NCBI GenBank assembly: GCA_029246505.1
Contig: JAQWNC010000006.1
Coordinates: forward strand, 1-64,000
Reading direction: 5' to 3'
Length of the DNA: 64,000 nt
DNA from: Arenicellaceae bacterium
Lineage (GTDB): Bacteria > Pseudomonadota > Gammaproteobacteria > Arenicellales > Arenicellaceae
Shown here: one piece after another, positions 27,733-36,541 of the stretch
Layout: each line of letters opens with the position of its first letter
Position numbering within the stretch: the stretch's first letter is position 1
Program-made: the position numbers and the translations under genes
The notes under the pieces: model-generated
What the model was told of the DNA's origin: nothing
Databases searched by the model: none
Seen by the model: only the letters and a program-made list of their open reading frames with translations

Positions 27733-27928
27733 GAGAAAAACTCCTGGTAAGAGGCTATAAAGCCTTGAAGATGAACTAATACTACTTTTACTAATATTAA
27801 CGGAAGCATATACAAAGCTACAGCTATATTAAGCACCGCTATAAATTTGTGCAAAGGTGAAAACTTCGCAGGCAAAAGCGCAATCAATAATATAGCCTAA
27901 CACCAGGTGGTAACTGCCTGGTCTGTAT

Positions 27929-28816
27929 TTAACAGCTGCAGGCAACTGCGTTAAGGTCGGTTGGTTCTGCCTCGACTGGGTTCGAAAGTTTTCCTATACC
28001 TGAAATGCTAACTTCAACTGTCTCCCCAGCTTGCAGGTAACGAGGTGGCTTATTATCAGCACCGACACCTCCGGGCGTGCCCGTGCAAACAATGTCACCA
28101 GGTTGAAGCTCCATACTCGAAGAAATATAGGCGATGATATCTTCAATACGATGCGACATTAAAGATATAGATGCATTTTGAACCTGCTCTCCATTGAGAT
28201 GAGTCTGTATCTCGTGTTGATATGGATCACCAAATTCATCAGCGGTCACAATCACTGGACCAAAGGCGCCAGAGGCATGAAAGTTATTGCCTAACCCAAA
28301 CTGTGAAGTATGAATTTGATACTCTCGCACCGAACCCTGGTTATAGATCGAATAGCCAAAAACGTGATGCAAAGCGTGCTCTGTTTCGATATGCCTGCCA
28401 CGCTTGCCAATTACAGCAACCAATTCACCCGCCCAATCCAAACTATTGCTCCTGACTGGCACCATCAATGGCTCACCATGGGCCACATGATTACGTGGCA
28501 AGCGCCAAAAAAGAGTCGGGTGCTCTGGACTGCCTAAAGATTTTTCAGCAGCCGGATCAGGGTAGTTAGAATCTACGCAAAAGATTCCACCTGGCACTAT
28601 CGGATCAAGAAGTTTCAATTCTTCCAAATTGAAACTTTCCAGTGTAGTTTTGGATGACATAAGCTGATTTCGGGCATACGGCCCACGTTTAATCAAATCC
28701 ATAATAGATTGGGGCATATTTATATCGTCAGGATCTGAAGACAATACGGTCTGCCCATCGTCCATTAACCAACCTAACCGATTTGAGCCTTTAAGCTTAA
28801 ATGTTAAAAGTTTCAA
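27929..28816 (-). CDS. Fumarylacetoacetate hydrolase family protein
   Basis: 295 residues, cytosolic. The N-terminal part (MKLLTFKLKGSNRLGWLMDD) is followed by the FAH core: FCVDSNYPDPAAEKSL, LDWAGELVAVIGKRG, VFGYSIYNQGSVREYQ, LGNNFHASGAFGPVIVTADE, and LQPGDIVCTGTPGGVGADNK. Family members cleave carbon-carbon bonds or hydrate 2-oxo acids, often in aromatic compound breakdown. The usual metal-ligand Glu lies in WAGELVAV. The substrate is not predictable. It stands alone. Confidence 0.88.
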   Translation of the reverse strand: MKLLTFKLKGSNRLGWLMDDGQTVLSSDPDDINMPQSIMDLIKRGPYARNQLMSSKTTLESFNLEELKLLDPIVPGGIFCVDSNYPDPAAEKSLGSPEHPTLFWRLPRNHVAHGEPLMVPVRSNSLDWAGELVAVIGKRGRHIETEHALHHVFGYSIYNQGSVREYQIHTSQFGLGNNFHASGAFGPVIVTADEFGDPYQHEIQTHLNGEQVQNASISLMSHRIEDIIAYISSSMELQPGDIVCTGTPGGVGADNKPPRYLQAGETVEVSISGIGKLSNPVEAEPTDLNAVACSC

Positions 28817-29170
28817 TTACGTCCTCTGGTGAACATTTTAATAATAAGATTAATGAGATAACGCACGTAAAGTGCGTAATAAAAATGGTAGAGAAGTGTC
28901 ACAGCGAATGCAAATAAGGTATCTACCTAAAAAATGGAGTAGTAAAATACGAACCCGTAACGTTAAAAGACAGTACGTGGCTCAATTAAATATAAAAACT
29001 GATTATAGTTTTTTTTGTCAATATATTTTGATATTTTACCGGGACAATACAGCATCATTACCTTGTGTATAATGATCAAATTTATCCTATCAACCCAGCG
29101 ATTAACTCCGGACCGATCGGCTATCACCATCAACCAGAAATCATTTACATAAACACTACAGGATTAAAAA
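28817..29170. other. Intergenic region upstream of the YceI gene
   Basis: No convincing gene. AT-rich sequence between divergent genes; probably carries promoters for the FAH-family gene (minus) and the YceI gene (plus). An open frame in 28872-29072 has no ribosome site or family resemblance. Confidence 0.4.
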
Positions 29171-29746
29171 ATGAAATTACTTACATCCACTCTAATCGCA
29201 TGTCTTGTCATCTTGGGCAGTGCGCCTTCTGCTTTTGCAGATAAATATGTTATTGATCAAGGTCACTCTTCGATTAACACTAAATTTAAACATGTCGGTA
29301 TCAGCTGGCTGAAAGCTGAATTCAAGAGCTTCAGCGGCTCAATAGAATACGATCCGGAAAATATTTCCGCCTCTTCCGTTGCGGTAGAAATTGACGTGAC
29401 GAGCATCGATAGTAACCACGAACTTCGCGATGAACACATGATAGATGAGAGTCATTTAAATGCCGCACAGTTCCCAACCGCAAGCTTTACTAGCAACAGC
29501 GTTATGGATAAGGGCGATGGCAATATGACCATCAACGGAAATCTAACCTTGCATGGTATTACTAACGAGGTCGCGATAGAAACCACCATAGCCGGCGAAG
29601 GCGAAACACGATGGGGTGATTATCGAATGGGCTTCGAAGGGACGACTACTCTTGATATGCGTGAGTTCGGTTTAGACAACTATGGGCCCACTAATATGGT
29701 AGAAATGTCATTACTTCTGGAAGTTGTTAAAGAAGCAGCAGAATAA
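29171..29746 (+). CDS. YceI family periplasmic protein
   Basis: 191 residues with a signal peptide (cleavage near AFADKY). The YceI fold is shown by YVIDQGHSSINTKFKHVGIS, FSGSIEYDPENISASSV, DEHMIDESHLNAAQFPTAS, NLTLHGITNEVAIE and RMGFEGTTTLDMREFGLDNY. It is a lipocalin-like barrel that can bind isoprenoid-type lipids. The ATG follows AGGATTAAAA. A terminator follows. Confidence 0.93.
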   Translation: MKLLTSTLIACLVILGSAPSAFADKYVIDQGHSSINTKFKHVGISWLKAEFKSFSGSIEYDPENISASSVAVEIDVTSIDSNHELRDEHMIDESHLNAAQFPTASFTSNSVMDKGDGNMTINGNLTLHGITNEVAIETTIAGEGETRWGDYRMGFEGTTTLDMREFGLDNYGPTNMVEMSLLLEVVKEAAE

Positions 29747-29761
29747 CCAACCTAGTATTCT

Positions 29762-29796
29762 GGGCTCACTTGCTGTTTAAGTAGGTGAGCCCTTTC
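29762..29796 (+). terminator. Intrinsic terminator after the YceI gene
   Basis: Stem GGGCTCAC/GTGAGCCC around a 15-base loop, followed by TTTCTATTT. It begins 15 bases after the stop codon. Confidence 0.8.
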
Positions 29797-29843
29797 TATT
29801 TATACAGTTTGATTATTGGCATGGCCTGGTTGATTGATATGGT

Positions 29844-30692
29844 CTAGTCCTTAATATTTAACGCGATCAAACGATACGACTTAAACAACAAAAAACTTTT
29901 CCCGTTGTATTTCTTACCAAGGTATTTTTGACGTTTTTTACTAAGTTTCTTTTTAAACTTCCACGCGAACACCCAGGAAACCCGGGGGAAATTAGATTTA
30001 AAGTAATCGCCCCATATTTCCCAAATCGGAGCGACGATTTGGTTTAAAAATTCATCCCATATATCCAATGTTGGCGCTGTTTCCTTGGTGATGTCTATAT
30101 CTTCGCCGATCTCAATCGGAAAATTTTTAAGCGTTTGGTAAAAATCGTTTAAGCCATGCCCCCCACCGATCGGGCTTTTGCCTTCTGTCTGTTTAGTAAA
30201 GTAATCACAAATCAAGATATGGCCCTGTGGATTCAAAAGTTTGATCGCATTTTCAAACGATCGATCCATTCTTATGTACTGAAAACTTTCGCTAAACAGA
30301 ACGAGATCATAGGTCTTTGTTGTATCAATATCTTCAAAGCGGCATTCGAAAATATGACTACGATCACCCAGCAAGCGACGCGCATGATTACTTAAATGAG
30401 TACTGGGAGAAACGCAATGCACCTGATACCCAACATCAATCAGTTTTTCAGCAAGCTTTCCCACTCCGCAGCCTACATCCAATATTGATTTCGTTCCCTC
30501 AGGAATATGAGACACGATCAAGTCCGAATATTTTTCCTGAGCAGCAGCGATATTATCGATCTTGACCTCCATGCCGTCTGCCCAATATCCGTAGTGTAGG
30601 TATTCAGATTTGAAAAAATACTTTCCGATAAGTATGCCTGTGTCTAGCGCAGCTTCTTTTGAAGCTACCTTTTGAATGCCACCCATAACCAA
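29844..30692 (-). CDS. Class I SAM-dependent methyltransferase
   Basis: 282 residues. The SAM-binding motif I ILDVGCGVGKLAEKL (about residues 65-80) is followed by VHCVSPSTHL and YDLVLFSESFQYIRM. The upstream HYGYWADGMEVKIDN resembles the entry segment of tocopherol/mycolate-type methyltransferases. The basic C-terminus (KFKKKLSKKRQKYLGKKYNG) suggests membrane or nucleic-acid contact. The acceptor is unknown. It is followed upstream by the MBL-fold gene after a 57-base gap on the same strand. Confidence 0.8.
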   Translation of the reverse strand: MVMGGIQKVASKEAALDTGILIGKYFFKSEYLHYGYWADGMEVKIDNIAAAQEKYSDLIVSHIPEGTKSILDVGCGVGKLAEKLIDVGYQVHCVSPSTHLSNHARRLLGDRSHIFECRFEDIDTTKTYDLVLFSESFQYIRMDRSFENAIKLLNPQGHILICDYFTKQTEGKSPIGGGHGLNDFYQTLKNFPIEIGEDIDITKETAPTLDIWDEFLNQIVAPIWEIWGDYFKSNFPRVSWVFAWKFKKKLSKKRQKYLGKKYNGKSFLLFKSYRLIALNIKD

Positions 30693-30749
30693 TCTCTCGC
30701 AAATTATACTTTGCTTAAATATGCCTTATCGCTTACCAAAATACTTAGG

Positions 30750-31712
30750 CTAGCGTCCGGCGTTATAGATGCTTACTTTATCATCTACTATAAACGTCAT
30801 CAGATCCTCACCAATCACCAAAGGTCCTTGGTAGTTTATTCTTGTGCGGGTAATCAAGCTATCAAGTGGTGCTTCGGGAATTTCTGCACTGCTTAACATA
30901 ACCAGGTGAGTATAAACCGCCAATTTCGGATTTATTTCCGCAAAAACTATACCTGCCTCTTCAGGGGTAGTGTGGTGCCCCACAATTCTTCGAAACTGTT
31001 CTGAAGAAGCAAGTAATTCCTCGCTAGCCAACGCGACTTCGTGAATTACAAGATCAGCGCCCTTTGCAGCTTCAATCAAATTCTTATCGAATTTAGTGTC
31101 ACCTGATATAACAACAGCACGCCCTTTATAGTCAATGCGATAACCGTAAGATGGTTTAATTAGCTCACCATGGTCCACCGTAAAAGCCGTGACTTGCACT
31201 CCATCCTTCTCATAAACAACACCGTCTTCGTTAAATTCATGAGCAATCGTCTTAATCCCTTCAGGAGGAAGCAGCTCATCTGGAATTCGAATATTGGTAT
31301 TCAAGATAAATGCCTGCTTCAAATTCTTGAGCATATCTTCTGTTCCGGTTGGACCCCAAACCTCAAACGGTACACTTCGGCGTCCAAATGGTGGCGGAAT
31401 CCAACCAGTCATCCACAAATCAGGGATTCCAGTTATATGATCAGAGTGAAAATGAGTCAGGAACACTGCATCCAATGCACTAAGTGCAATATCAAGCTGC
31501 ACCAGGCGCTGCGTAACCCCTCGGCCCACATCAAACAATAGCTCCTGTCCGGCTACTTCTACTAAAGTGGCTGGCCCAAAACGATCTATGCGTGGAATCG
31601 GATCTCCAGTACCTAACAAGGTAACTCGAAAATCATCTTGAGCGAGAACCTGGTTCGATACGCCAATTAAAATTAGCGAGACTAGAACAAACAATCTTTT
31701 AATAAAAAGCAT
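30750..31712 (-). CDS. Secreted MBL-fold hydrolase, RNase Z-like type
   Basis: 320 residues with a signal peptide (cleavage near VLAQDD). The zinc-binding block FLTHFHSDHITGIPDLWM (His87, His89, Asp91, His92) and a later VISGDTKFDKNL and IVGHHTTPEEAG fit the RNase Z/ElaC-like or arylsulfatase-like branch of the MBL fold. Because it is secreted, RNA processing is unlikely; an esterase or sulfatase-type activity is possible. Confidence 0.82.
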   Translation of the reverse strand: MLFIKRLFVLVSLILIGVSNQVLAQDDFRVTLLGTGDPIPRIDRFGPATLVEVAGQELLFDVGRGVTQRLVQLDIALSALDAVFLTHFHSDHITGIPDLWMTGWIPPPFGRRSVPFEVWGPTGTEDMLKNLKQAFILNTNIRIPDELLPPEGIKTIAHEFNEDGVVYEKDGVQVTAFTVDHGELIKPSYGYRIDYKGRAVVISGDTKFDKNLIEAAKGADLVIHEVALASEELLASSEQFRRIVGHHTTPEEAGIVFAEINPKLAVYTHLVMLSSAEIPEAPLDSLITRTRINYQGPLVIGEDLMTFIVDDKVSIYNAGR

Positions 31713-32009
31713 CTATATTTCTTCTCTTAGGATTAACGATTTAGGTGATTAGTTTTTGACTACTGGTACAAGGAAGTTGAGGCTGCTTTTCAACTTTTCA
31801 GTTTTTCTACTTTTATGCTTAGCCCGCGCAACGAGAAAAACAAAAGGCCGTACCCTGTAGGTTCCTCCACCACTACGACCTATTGTGAACTTAGTTAGAC
31901 CTGACAATAGCCTATATATACGAATCAGGTTTGCTGAATCAACTTTTTAAAAAATAATCTCGAATAAAATGTATCCCAGCTCTTAAACATTCGCGATATT
32001 CATGATCGC

Positions 32010-33029
32010 CTATAGTTTTAATAGCCGCGCTAAATTTCCACCGAGTACGGCCTCTTTTTGATCTGCGTTCAAGGCGTCAGATGCTTCAATAATCGGCACG
32101 GTATCAGGCCAACTAAATGGTACGTCAGAACCAAATACAATTTGACCCGATCCCATTTCGGCAACCAAATGTCGTAAACCTTCGTCAGAGAAAACCATTG
32201 AATCAACAAATATCTGACTCTTCAAATATTCACTAGGGCTTTTCGTATTAATGCATGCTGCATCGGGACGCAATTCACAAGCAACTTCGAACCTACTCAA
32301 ATAGGAAGGTAAATACCCACCACCATGCGAACCTACAACTTTTAGATCAGGGAACCGATCAAACACCCCTTCGTAAATCAACTTACTTAGAAATATCGCT
32401 GTTTCTAACGGGTTACCAATAATATTTGGCAGACTGCCAGCACCAGAGAATATTTCAGGATCTACCCATTGATCTGAATTATTAGGATGCATAAATACCG
32501 GTACGTTCAATTCAGCTGCCTTCGCCCAGAAAGGGTCAAATCTTGCCCCTGATACTGCTTCGCCATTAGTATGCCCACCAACGCTTGCGCCACGAAGTCC
32601 GAGCTCATTTACAGCATACTCAAGCTGAGCTGCGGCTAATTCAGGGTATTCCAAGGAAACACTACTGAGCGCAGTAAATCGATCAGGATACTGATTACAC
32701 CACGCTGCTAGCTGCTCATCATGATAACGAACAACCTTGTCGGCTATCTCTGGCTCCAAACCATTCCACCAGTAGCGGTTTACACTTAAAACCTGCATAT
32801 CAATCGCCCGGCCATCCATCAACTCCATTCGCGCCGGGCTTAGAGTTTGCCAATCAGCAAAACCAGTATCCTTTAATGGAGTATCTTTTATTATTTCTGC
32901 CACTTCAGGAAATACGCAATGCGCGTGGATATCAATAACTCGGGGATGTGTCTGCGCCAAGGCCCATTTAGGGGCAAGTACTGTGGTAGAAGCTATTGCC
33001 ATTTGGGACATAAAATTGCGACGATTCAT
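32010..33029 (-). CDS. Amidohydrolase family 2 protein (ACMSD-like) with Tat-type signal
   Basis: 339 residues. The leader MNRRNFMSQMAIASTTVLAP is Tat-like. The metal site is VIDIHAHCVF (His35, His37), VMHPNNSDQW, VVGSHGGGYLPSYLSRF and VFGSDVPFSWPD. This is the ACMSD/2-pyrone-dicarboxylate type of amidohydrolase, whose members decarboxylate or hydrolyse aromatic-derived acids. The substrate is unknown. Confidence 0.87.
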   Translation of the reverse strand: MNRRNFMSQMAIASTTVLAPKWALAQTHPRVIDIHAHCVFPEVAEIIKDTPLKDTGFADWQTLSPARMELMDGRAIDMQVLSVNRYWWNGLEPEIADKVVRYHDEQLAAWCNQYPDRFTALSSVSLEYPELAAAQLEYAVNELGLRGASVGGHTNGEAVSGARFDPFWAKAAELNVPVFMHPNNSDQWVDPEIFSGAGSLPNIIGNPLETAIFLSKLIYEGVFDRFPDLKVVGSHGGGYLPSYLSRFEVACELRPDAACINTKSPSEYLKSQIFVDSMVFSDEGLRHLVAEMGSGQIVFGSDVPFSWPDTVPIIEASDALNADQKEAVLGGNLARLLKL

Positions 33030-33145
33030 ATTTACTCTCCTATTATCTGAATTTCTGAATGGTAATTCTGGATGATTAAACCCTGCCTGTTACAAATACT
33101 GGTGCAATCGCGGCAATGGCTGGGACTATCAATATTTGACCAAGA

Positions 33146-33862
33146 CTATTCGTACAAGTAAAGCCCTGCTTGATCGCCCTTACTCGCTATGCCCGGTGCG
33201 ACTTTACGAAACTCGGGCGCTGACGCATTTATATTAATTGTAAAATACTGCTCGTCGAGTTTGCAATCTGTGCAATATAGACTATATGTCCCTTCTTGCT
33301 CAGGCGCTTCCCAGATCAAATTACCGCTGGTTCGCGCGGCTATTTCTATGTCTTCGATACCCATATTGTCACTCTTAAATGTGTGTGCATCAAAGCCACC
33401 ATTTTGCAAGATCACCTGTAACCGGGTGCCGGGACGAGCGCTAAAAACTTCTGGTAAAAATCGCCCACGCTTTACTAACGATCTAGCGACCTGTGCCGTG
33501 CCCAGGTAGTTTAAATAAGCAGAGACCGATGTAATCTGCTCATCGGTAATTACGTTTTTAACCACAATCATTTCGCCTATGCCGCTAACGGCTGCACTAA
33601 CCATACCTTCATTAGCACCACGGGTAAACGGCCCTACCCCTAGATCACCTTCGGCATATTCACCATGACAACCCTTACAGCCAATGACGGCTATCGTGTT
33701 GTATACCTCTTCGCCTTGGGCGAGTAGCTCACTATTTACCGCAGCATCTTGTGCACTAGCCGCATGTGCGGTTATCAATACCGCACAAAAGGCGATAAAT
33801 CCTTTTGCTAAGTTCAAATTGCTAAATTGAGTCATTTTAATATCCACTATATTTTTAATCAT
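33146..33862 (-). CDS. Cytochrome c fused to a cupredoxin-like domain
   Basis: 238 residues with a signal peptide (cleavage near AASAQ). Domain 1 is a class I cytochrome c with CKGCH at 62-66 and GVGPFTRGANEGM as the distal side. Domain 2 (about 140-215) looks like a cupredoxin strand set: RLQVILQNGGFDAHTFKSD and YSLYCTDCKLDEQYFTI. His160 and Cys197 sit where copper ligands are expected, but the usual C-terminal His and Met ligands are absent; a second Cys200 gives a C-x-x-C pair instead. The ATG overlaps the stop of the beta-propeller gene by four bases. The role is probably periplasmic electron transfer linked to that protein. Confidence 0.72.
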   Translation of the reverse strand: MIKNIVDIKMTQFSNLNLAKGFIAFCAVLITAHAASAQDAAVNSELLAQGEEVYNTIAVIGCKGCHGEYAEGDLGVGPFTRGANEGMVSAAVSGIGEMIVVKNVITDEQITSVSAYLNYLGTAQVARSLVKRGRFLPEVFSARPGTRLQVILQNGGFDAHTFKSDNMGIEDIEIAARTSGNLIWEAPEQEGTYSLYCTDCKLDEQYFTININASAPEFRKVAPGIASKGDQAGLYLYE

Positions 33863-35265
33863 TTTGGTTGATACTCGCCTGCAACAATCTGTCGCTTAGC
33901 TTCCAAGGCACTACCATGTAGGCCCGCCATATCTGATACGTTCTCTCCCGGACTATCCCAACCGTTCGGGTAACTTACAAAGGCTCCGGAATGCGTACTA
34001 CCGCCACGAGGCAGAGGAAGTCGATCAGTCACCTCTCGTAAATCCAAATCAAAAATTACTACTTCAAAACTAGCGTTACAGCTAATCCACATCTCATTGG
34101 CTTCCGGGTCAGGATGCAAAGTGCCGTGGTCACCACGCACACATCCTGTATAAAATTGATCCATCGCTCTAGAGCCAGGAACCGCCATGGTCGTTTTATC
34201 AACCATACCGAGCATTTTGCCGCGATTGTGTGATTCTTCGCCCTTACCTATGGTGTAGATAAACCGGTCATCCCAACCAAAATGCGCACCATAAGGGCCA
34301 TCAACACCCGCCCTCTGCTCATGAACAATCTTTTGCTCCTTCACATCGTACTCCATCACAATGCTATTCCGGGAACCACTAATAAAGGCAGTTTCACCAT
34401 CAGAAGTGAAAGACATCCATACCGGTGCGCTATCAGGTACGTTGATCCATTTTTTTACTTCCCACGTTTCAGTATCTATAAGCCAAATCGGGTTATCCAA
34501 AAGATGCTTGCGCATATCGAAATCCCGGTAGCGGCCCATTCCGTAGATACTCTTACCGTCAGGACTCGGCCAGTATGAGTATGCCTCACTGCCCTGGTCT
34601 TGTTGTGTAACGCTGCCAACTACACGATTATCATCATCGGGGTCTAATACAAACAATGGCTGGGACCAACCATATAACACAACCCGCTGCTCACCGCCTT
34701 CAGTGCTGAATGATTTGGCATGATGCGCCTGACCGGTAATTTTAATTACCTTGTCTATCTTTAAGGTTTCAGCATTTATAATCAGGTAGCGACCAACACC
34801 ATCTTCTGATGTGGTCATAAACGAACCCACTCCAGTAGGTAGATATATCCATTTACCGTCAGGTGACACACCCAAGCCATGTGGTTCAAAGACATTCTCC
34901 CAACCCCATGCAAGCACGTCGTAATCTTTACTTAGCACTGGCTTACGAGTGTCAGCGTCAAAAATTGCAAATCCGGGTAAAGTTACTCCACCCAACATAC
35001 CACCATAACCTGGGCCTTCTGTTGTCATGAAAACAAGCGGGTGTTCCGCGGAGTTCCAAGCGGCGTCACCACTGGAATCAAAACTATACTCCAGCTCAAC
35101 CCCAACCTGTCTCGACCATTCAGTAGCCCAGGCAGCTTTCTCTTTAGCACTAGCTGCTTTTGGTGCTTGCGCATCAGCTGTCGGAGCAAAGCCCGCCAAG
35201 GTGACCGCGAATAAAACAACCGCAATTCCAGCAAAGTGTGAAGCGGTTTTGTACATTGATAACAT
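33859..35265 (-). CDS. Secreted beta-propeller protein (YVTN/N2OR-propeller-like)
   Basis: 468 residues. GGGGG seven bases before the ATG supports the start. A signal peptide is cut near TADAQ. The rest has propeller-type repeats: EPHGLGVSPDGKWIYLPTG, GRYLIINAETLKIDKVIKI, AYSYWPSPDGKSIYGMG, GAHFGWDDRFIYTIGKG and MWISCNASFEVVIFD. Some repeats recall the propeller domain of nitrous oxide reductase, but the seven copper-binding His are not all present, so this is not a typical NosZ. It is translationally coupled to the cytochrome/cupredoxin gene. Substrate or partner is unknown. Confidence 0.7.
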   Translation of the reverse strand: MLSMYKTASHFAGIAVVLFAVTLAGFAPTADAQAPKAASAKEKAAWATEWSRQVGVELEYSFDSSGDAAWNSAEHPLVFMTTEGPGYGGMLGGVTLPGFAIFDADTRKPVLSKDYDVLAWGWENVFEPHGLGVSPDGKWIYLPTGVGSFMTTSEDGVGRYLIINAETLKIDKVIKITGQAHHAKSFSTEGGEQRVVLYGWSQPLFVLDPDDDNRVVGSVTQQDQGSEAYSYWPSPDGKSIYGMGRYRDFDMRKHLLDNPIWLIDTETWEVKKWINVPDSAPVWMSFTSDGETAFISGSRNSIVMEYDVKEQKIVHEQRAGVDGPYGAHFGWDDRFIYTIGKGEESHNRGKMLGMVDKTTMAVPGSRAMDQFYTGCVRGDHGTLHPDPEANEMWISCNASFEVVIFDLDLREVTDRLPLPRGGSTHSGAFVSYPNGWDSPGENVSDMAGLHGSALEAKRQIVAGEYQPK

Positions 35266-35279
35266 CTATTTACCCCCAG

Positions 35280-35317
35280 GTAATTGAAACTCTATGTAAT
35301 TGAAACTCTATGTAATT
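35280..35317. repeat. 16-bp tandem repeat upstream of the propeller gene
   Basis: Two perfect direct copies of GTAATTGAAACTCTAT (35280-35295, 35296-35311) and a partial third (35312-35317). It starts only 15 bases upstream of the propeller gene's ATG, so it lies in the 5' untranslated region. Confidence 0.8.
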
Positions 35318-35446
35318 GGAATGTGAGTAATTAGAATATTAATAAATAAAATTTTTAGCACCCATAAATCGCCGAATATGCGCGAAATAGATAATCAAAA
35401 ATATCAACTCTGATGCTTATGGATACTATCCATAAGCATAAATAAA

Positions 35447-35459
35447 CGCAACGTGTGCA
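35447..35459. promoter_or_regulatory. LacI-type operator-like motif, site C
   Basis: CGCA-ACGT-G-TGCA, 13 bases, almost identical to site A at 43439 but one base shorter. It lies 182 bases upstream of the propeller/cytochrome operon start and 41 bases past the LacI regulator gene's stop. Confidence 0.4.
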
Positions 35460-35499
35460 CCCGTTTCAAGTCGATCAATTTAGATCAAACAAACGCCAT

Positions 35500-36522
35500 T
35501 TAATAATTACCAGCTCGCGAAGTTGAGTTACGTACCATTAAGCGTGGCTGCATTCTTAATAGTAAAGGTTCGCGCGGTTCACCGTTAACCAATTCCAGCA
35601 GTATTTTGGCAGCCTGAGCCCCCATGTCATACTTTGGAATTGAAACTGTAGTAAGAGCAGGATTCATACGTGCAAGAAATATAATATCGTTATTACCTAC
35701 CACCGAAATATTCTCTGGACACAATAAACCTAATTCCTGCATAGCATCGATACACCCCATCGCGGTCAAATCACTTGCCGCTACCACTGCTGTAAATTGA
35801 TTATCTCGGGAAAGCAACTTCTTAATCGCACGATAGCCATCTGCTACGGTAAACTTCTCCGTGTACTCGACTAAATCGGATTCCATATTTTGTAGGGTTA
35901 AATAATCGCTAAATGATTTGGCGCGTTCATACCCGGTAGATGAGTGTTGCGGTCCAGCTATATGCGCAATCCTTTTATGGCCCAAACTTATCAAATGATC
36001 CAGGGTTGCACGTATGCCAAATTCTTCATCCACTATAACGCCATTAACGCCATCTCGATCTACCGTTCGATTAACTAAAACAAACGGCAACTCGCGTTCA
36101 ATACACTTGTCGACTATCGCATCATTTCGCCGTGCAGTGGCTATAATTAAACCATCTATGGATCGCCCCGACATCATATTTAGCGCACCTTGCTCTTTGG
36201 TTTCATCGTCATCTGTGTTCGCAGTCAAGATGGTATAACCCTTCGCCTCAGCGGTATCTTGAATGCCCCGAATAATCGGTGGAAATACAGGGTTCATTAA
36301 ATCCGGAATCAATACACCCAATGCAAATGAACGATTTTGTTTTAAGGTCGCAGCTGCGATGTTCGGAAAGTAGCCTAGTTTTTCGGCAGCCTTGTCCACC
36401 TTACGAACCATATCGGGAGAAATTCGATCCTTAGTCTTGGGATTCAGGGCACGCGATACAGTCGAGTGATGAACACCCACCAACGCAGCGACGTCCCGGA
36501 TAGTTATCTTGCCATTCGTCAA
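35500..36522 (-). CDS. LacI family transcriptional regulator
   Basis: 340 residues. The N-terminal HTH is ITIRDVAALVGVHHSTVSRALN followed by the hinge helix (SPDMVRKVDKAAEKLGYFPN and ATLKQNRSFALGVLIPD). A periplasmic-binding-protein-like effector domain follows (ILTANTDDDETKEQGALNM, RIAHIAGPQHSSTGYERAK). It should repress or activate genes in answer to a small ligand, likely the substrate of the adjacent transporters. Palindromes with a central ACGT lie upstream of the propeller operon and in the M24/dehydrogenase divergent region. It is followed on the same strand, upstream in the order of reading, by the TSUP exporter gene after 19 bases. Confidence 0.92.
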   Translation of the reverse strand: MTNGKITIRDVAALVGVHHSTVSRALNPKTKDRISPDMVRKVDKAAEKLGYFPNIAAATLKQNRSFALGVLIPDLMNPVFPPIIRGIQDTAEAKGYTILTANTDDDETKEQGALNMMSGRSIDGLIIATARRNDAIVDKCIERELPFVLVNRTVDRDGVNGVIVDEEFGIRATLDHLISLGHKRIAHIAGPQHSSTGYERAKSFSDYLTLQNMESDLVEYTEKFTVADGYRAIKKLLSRDNQFTAVVAASDLTAMGCIDAMQELGLLCPENISVVGNNDIIFLARMNPALTTVSIPKYDMGAQAAKILLELVNGEPREPLLLRMQPRLMVRNSTSRAGNY

Positions 36523-36541
36523 TTTAGGTTTAGTTTTCCGC

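Noticed and set aside
27901-27925. Terminator after the FAH-family gene (ACCAGG/CCTGGT hairpin)
   Set aside because: The stem is short and no T-run follows on the minus strand.
28872-29072. Small basic protein gene upstream of YceI
   Set aside because: No ribosome site, low-complexity AT-rich composition and no similarity I recognise.
33859-35265. Nitrous oxide reductase NosZ
   Set aside because: Single repeats look alike, but the CuZ His set and the fused CuA domain are missing, and no nos genes lie nearby.
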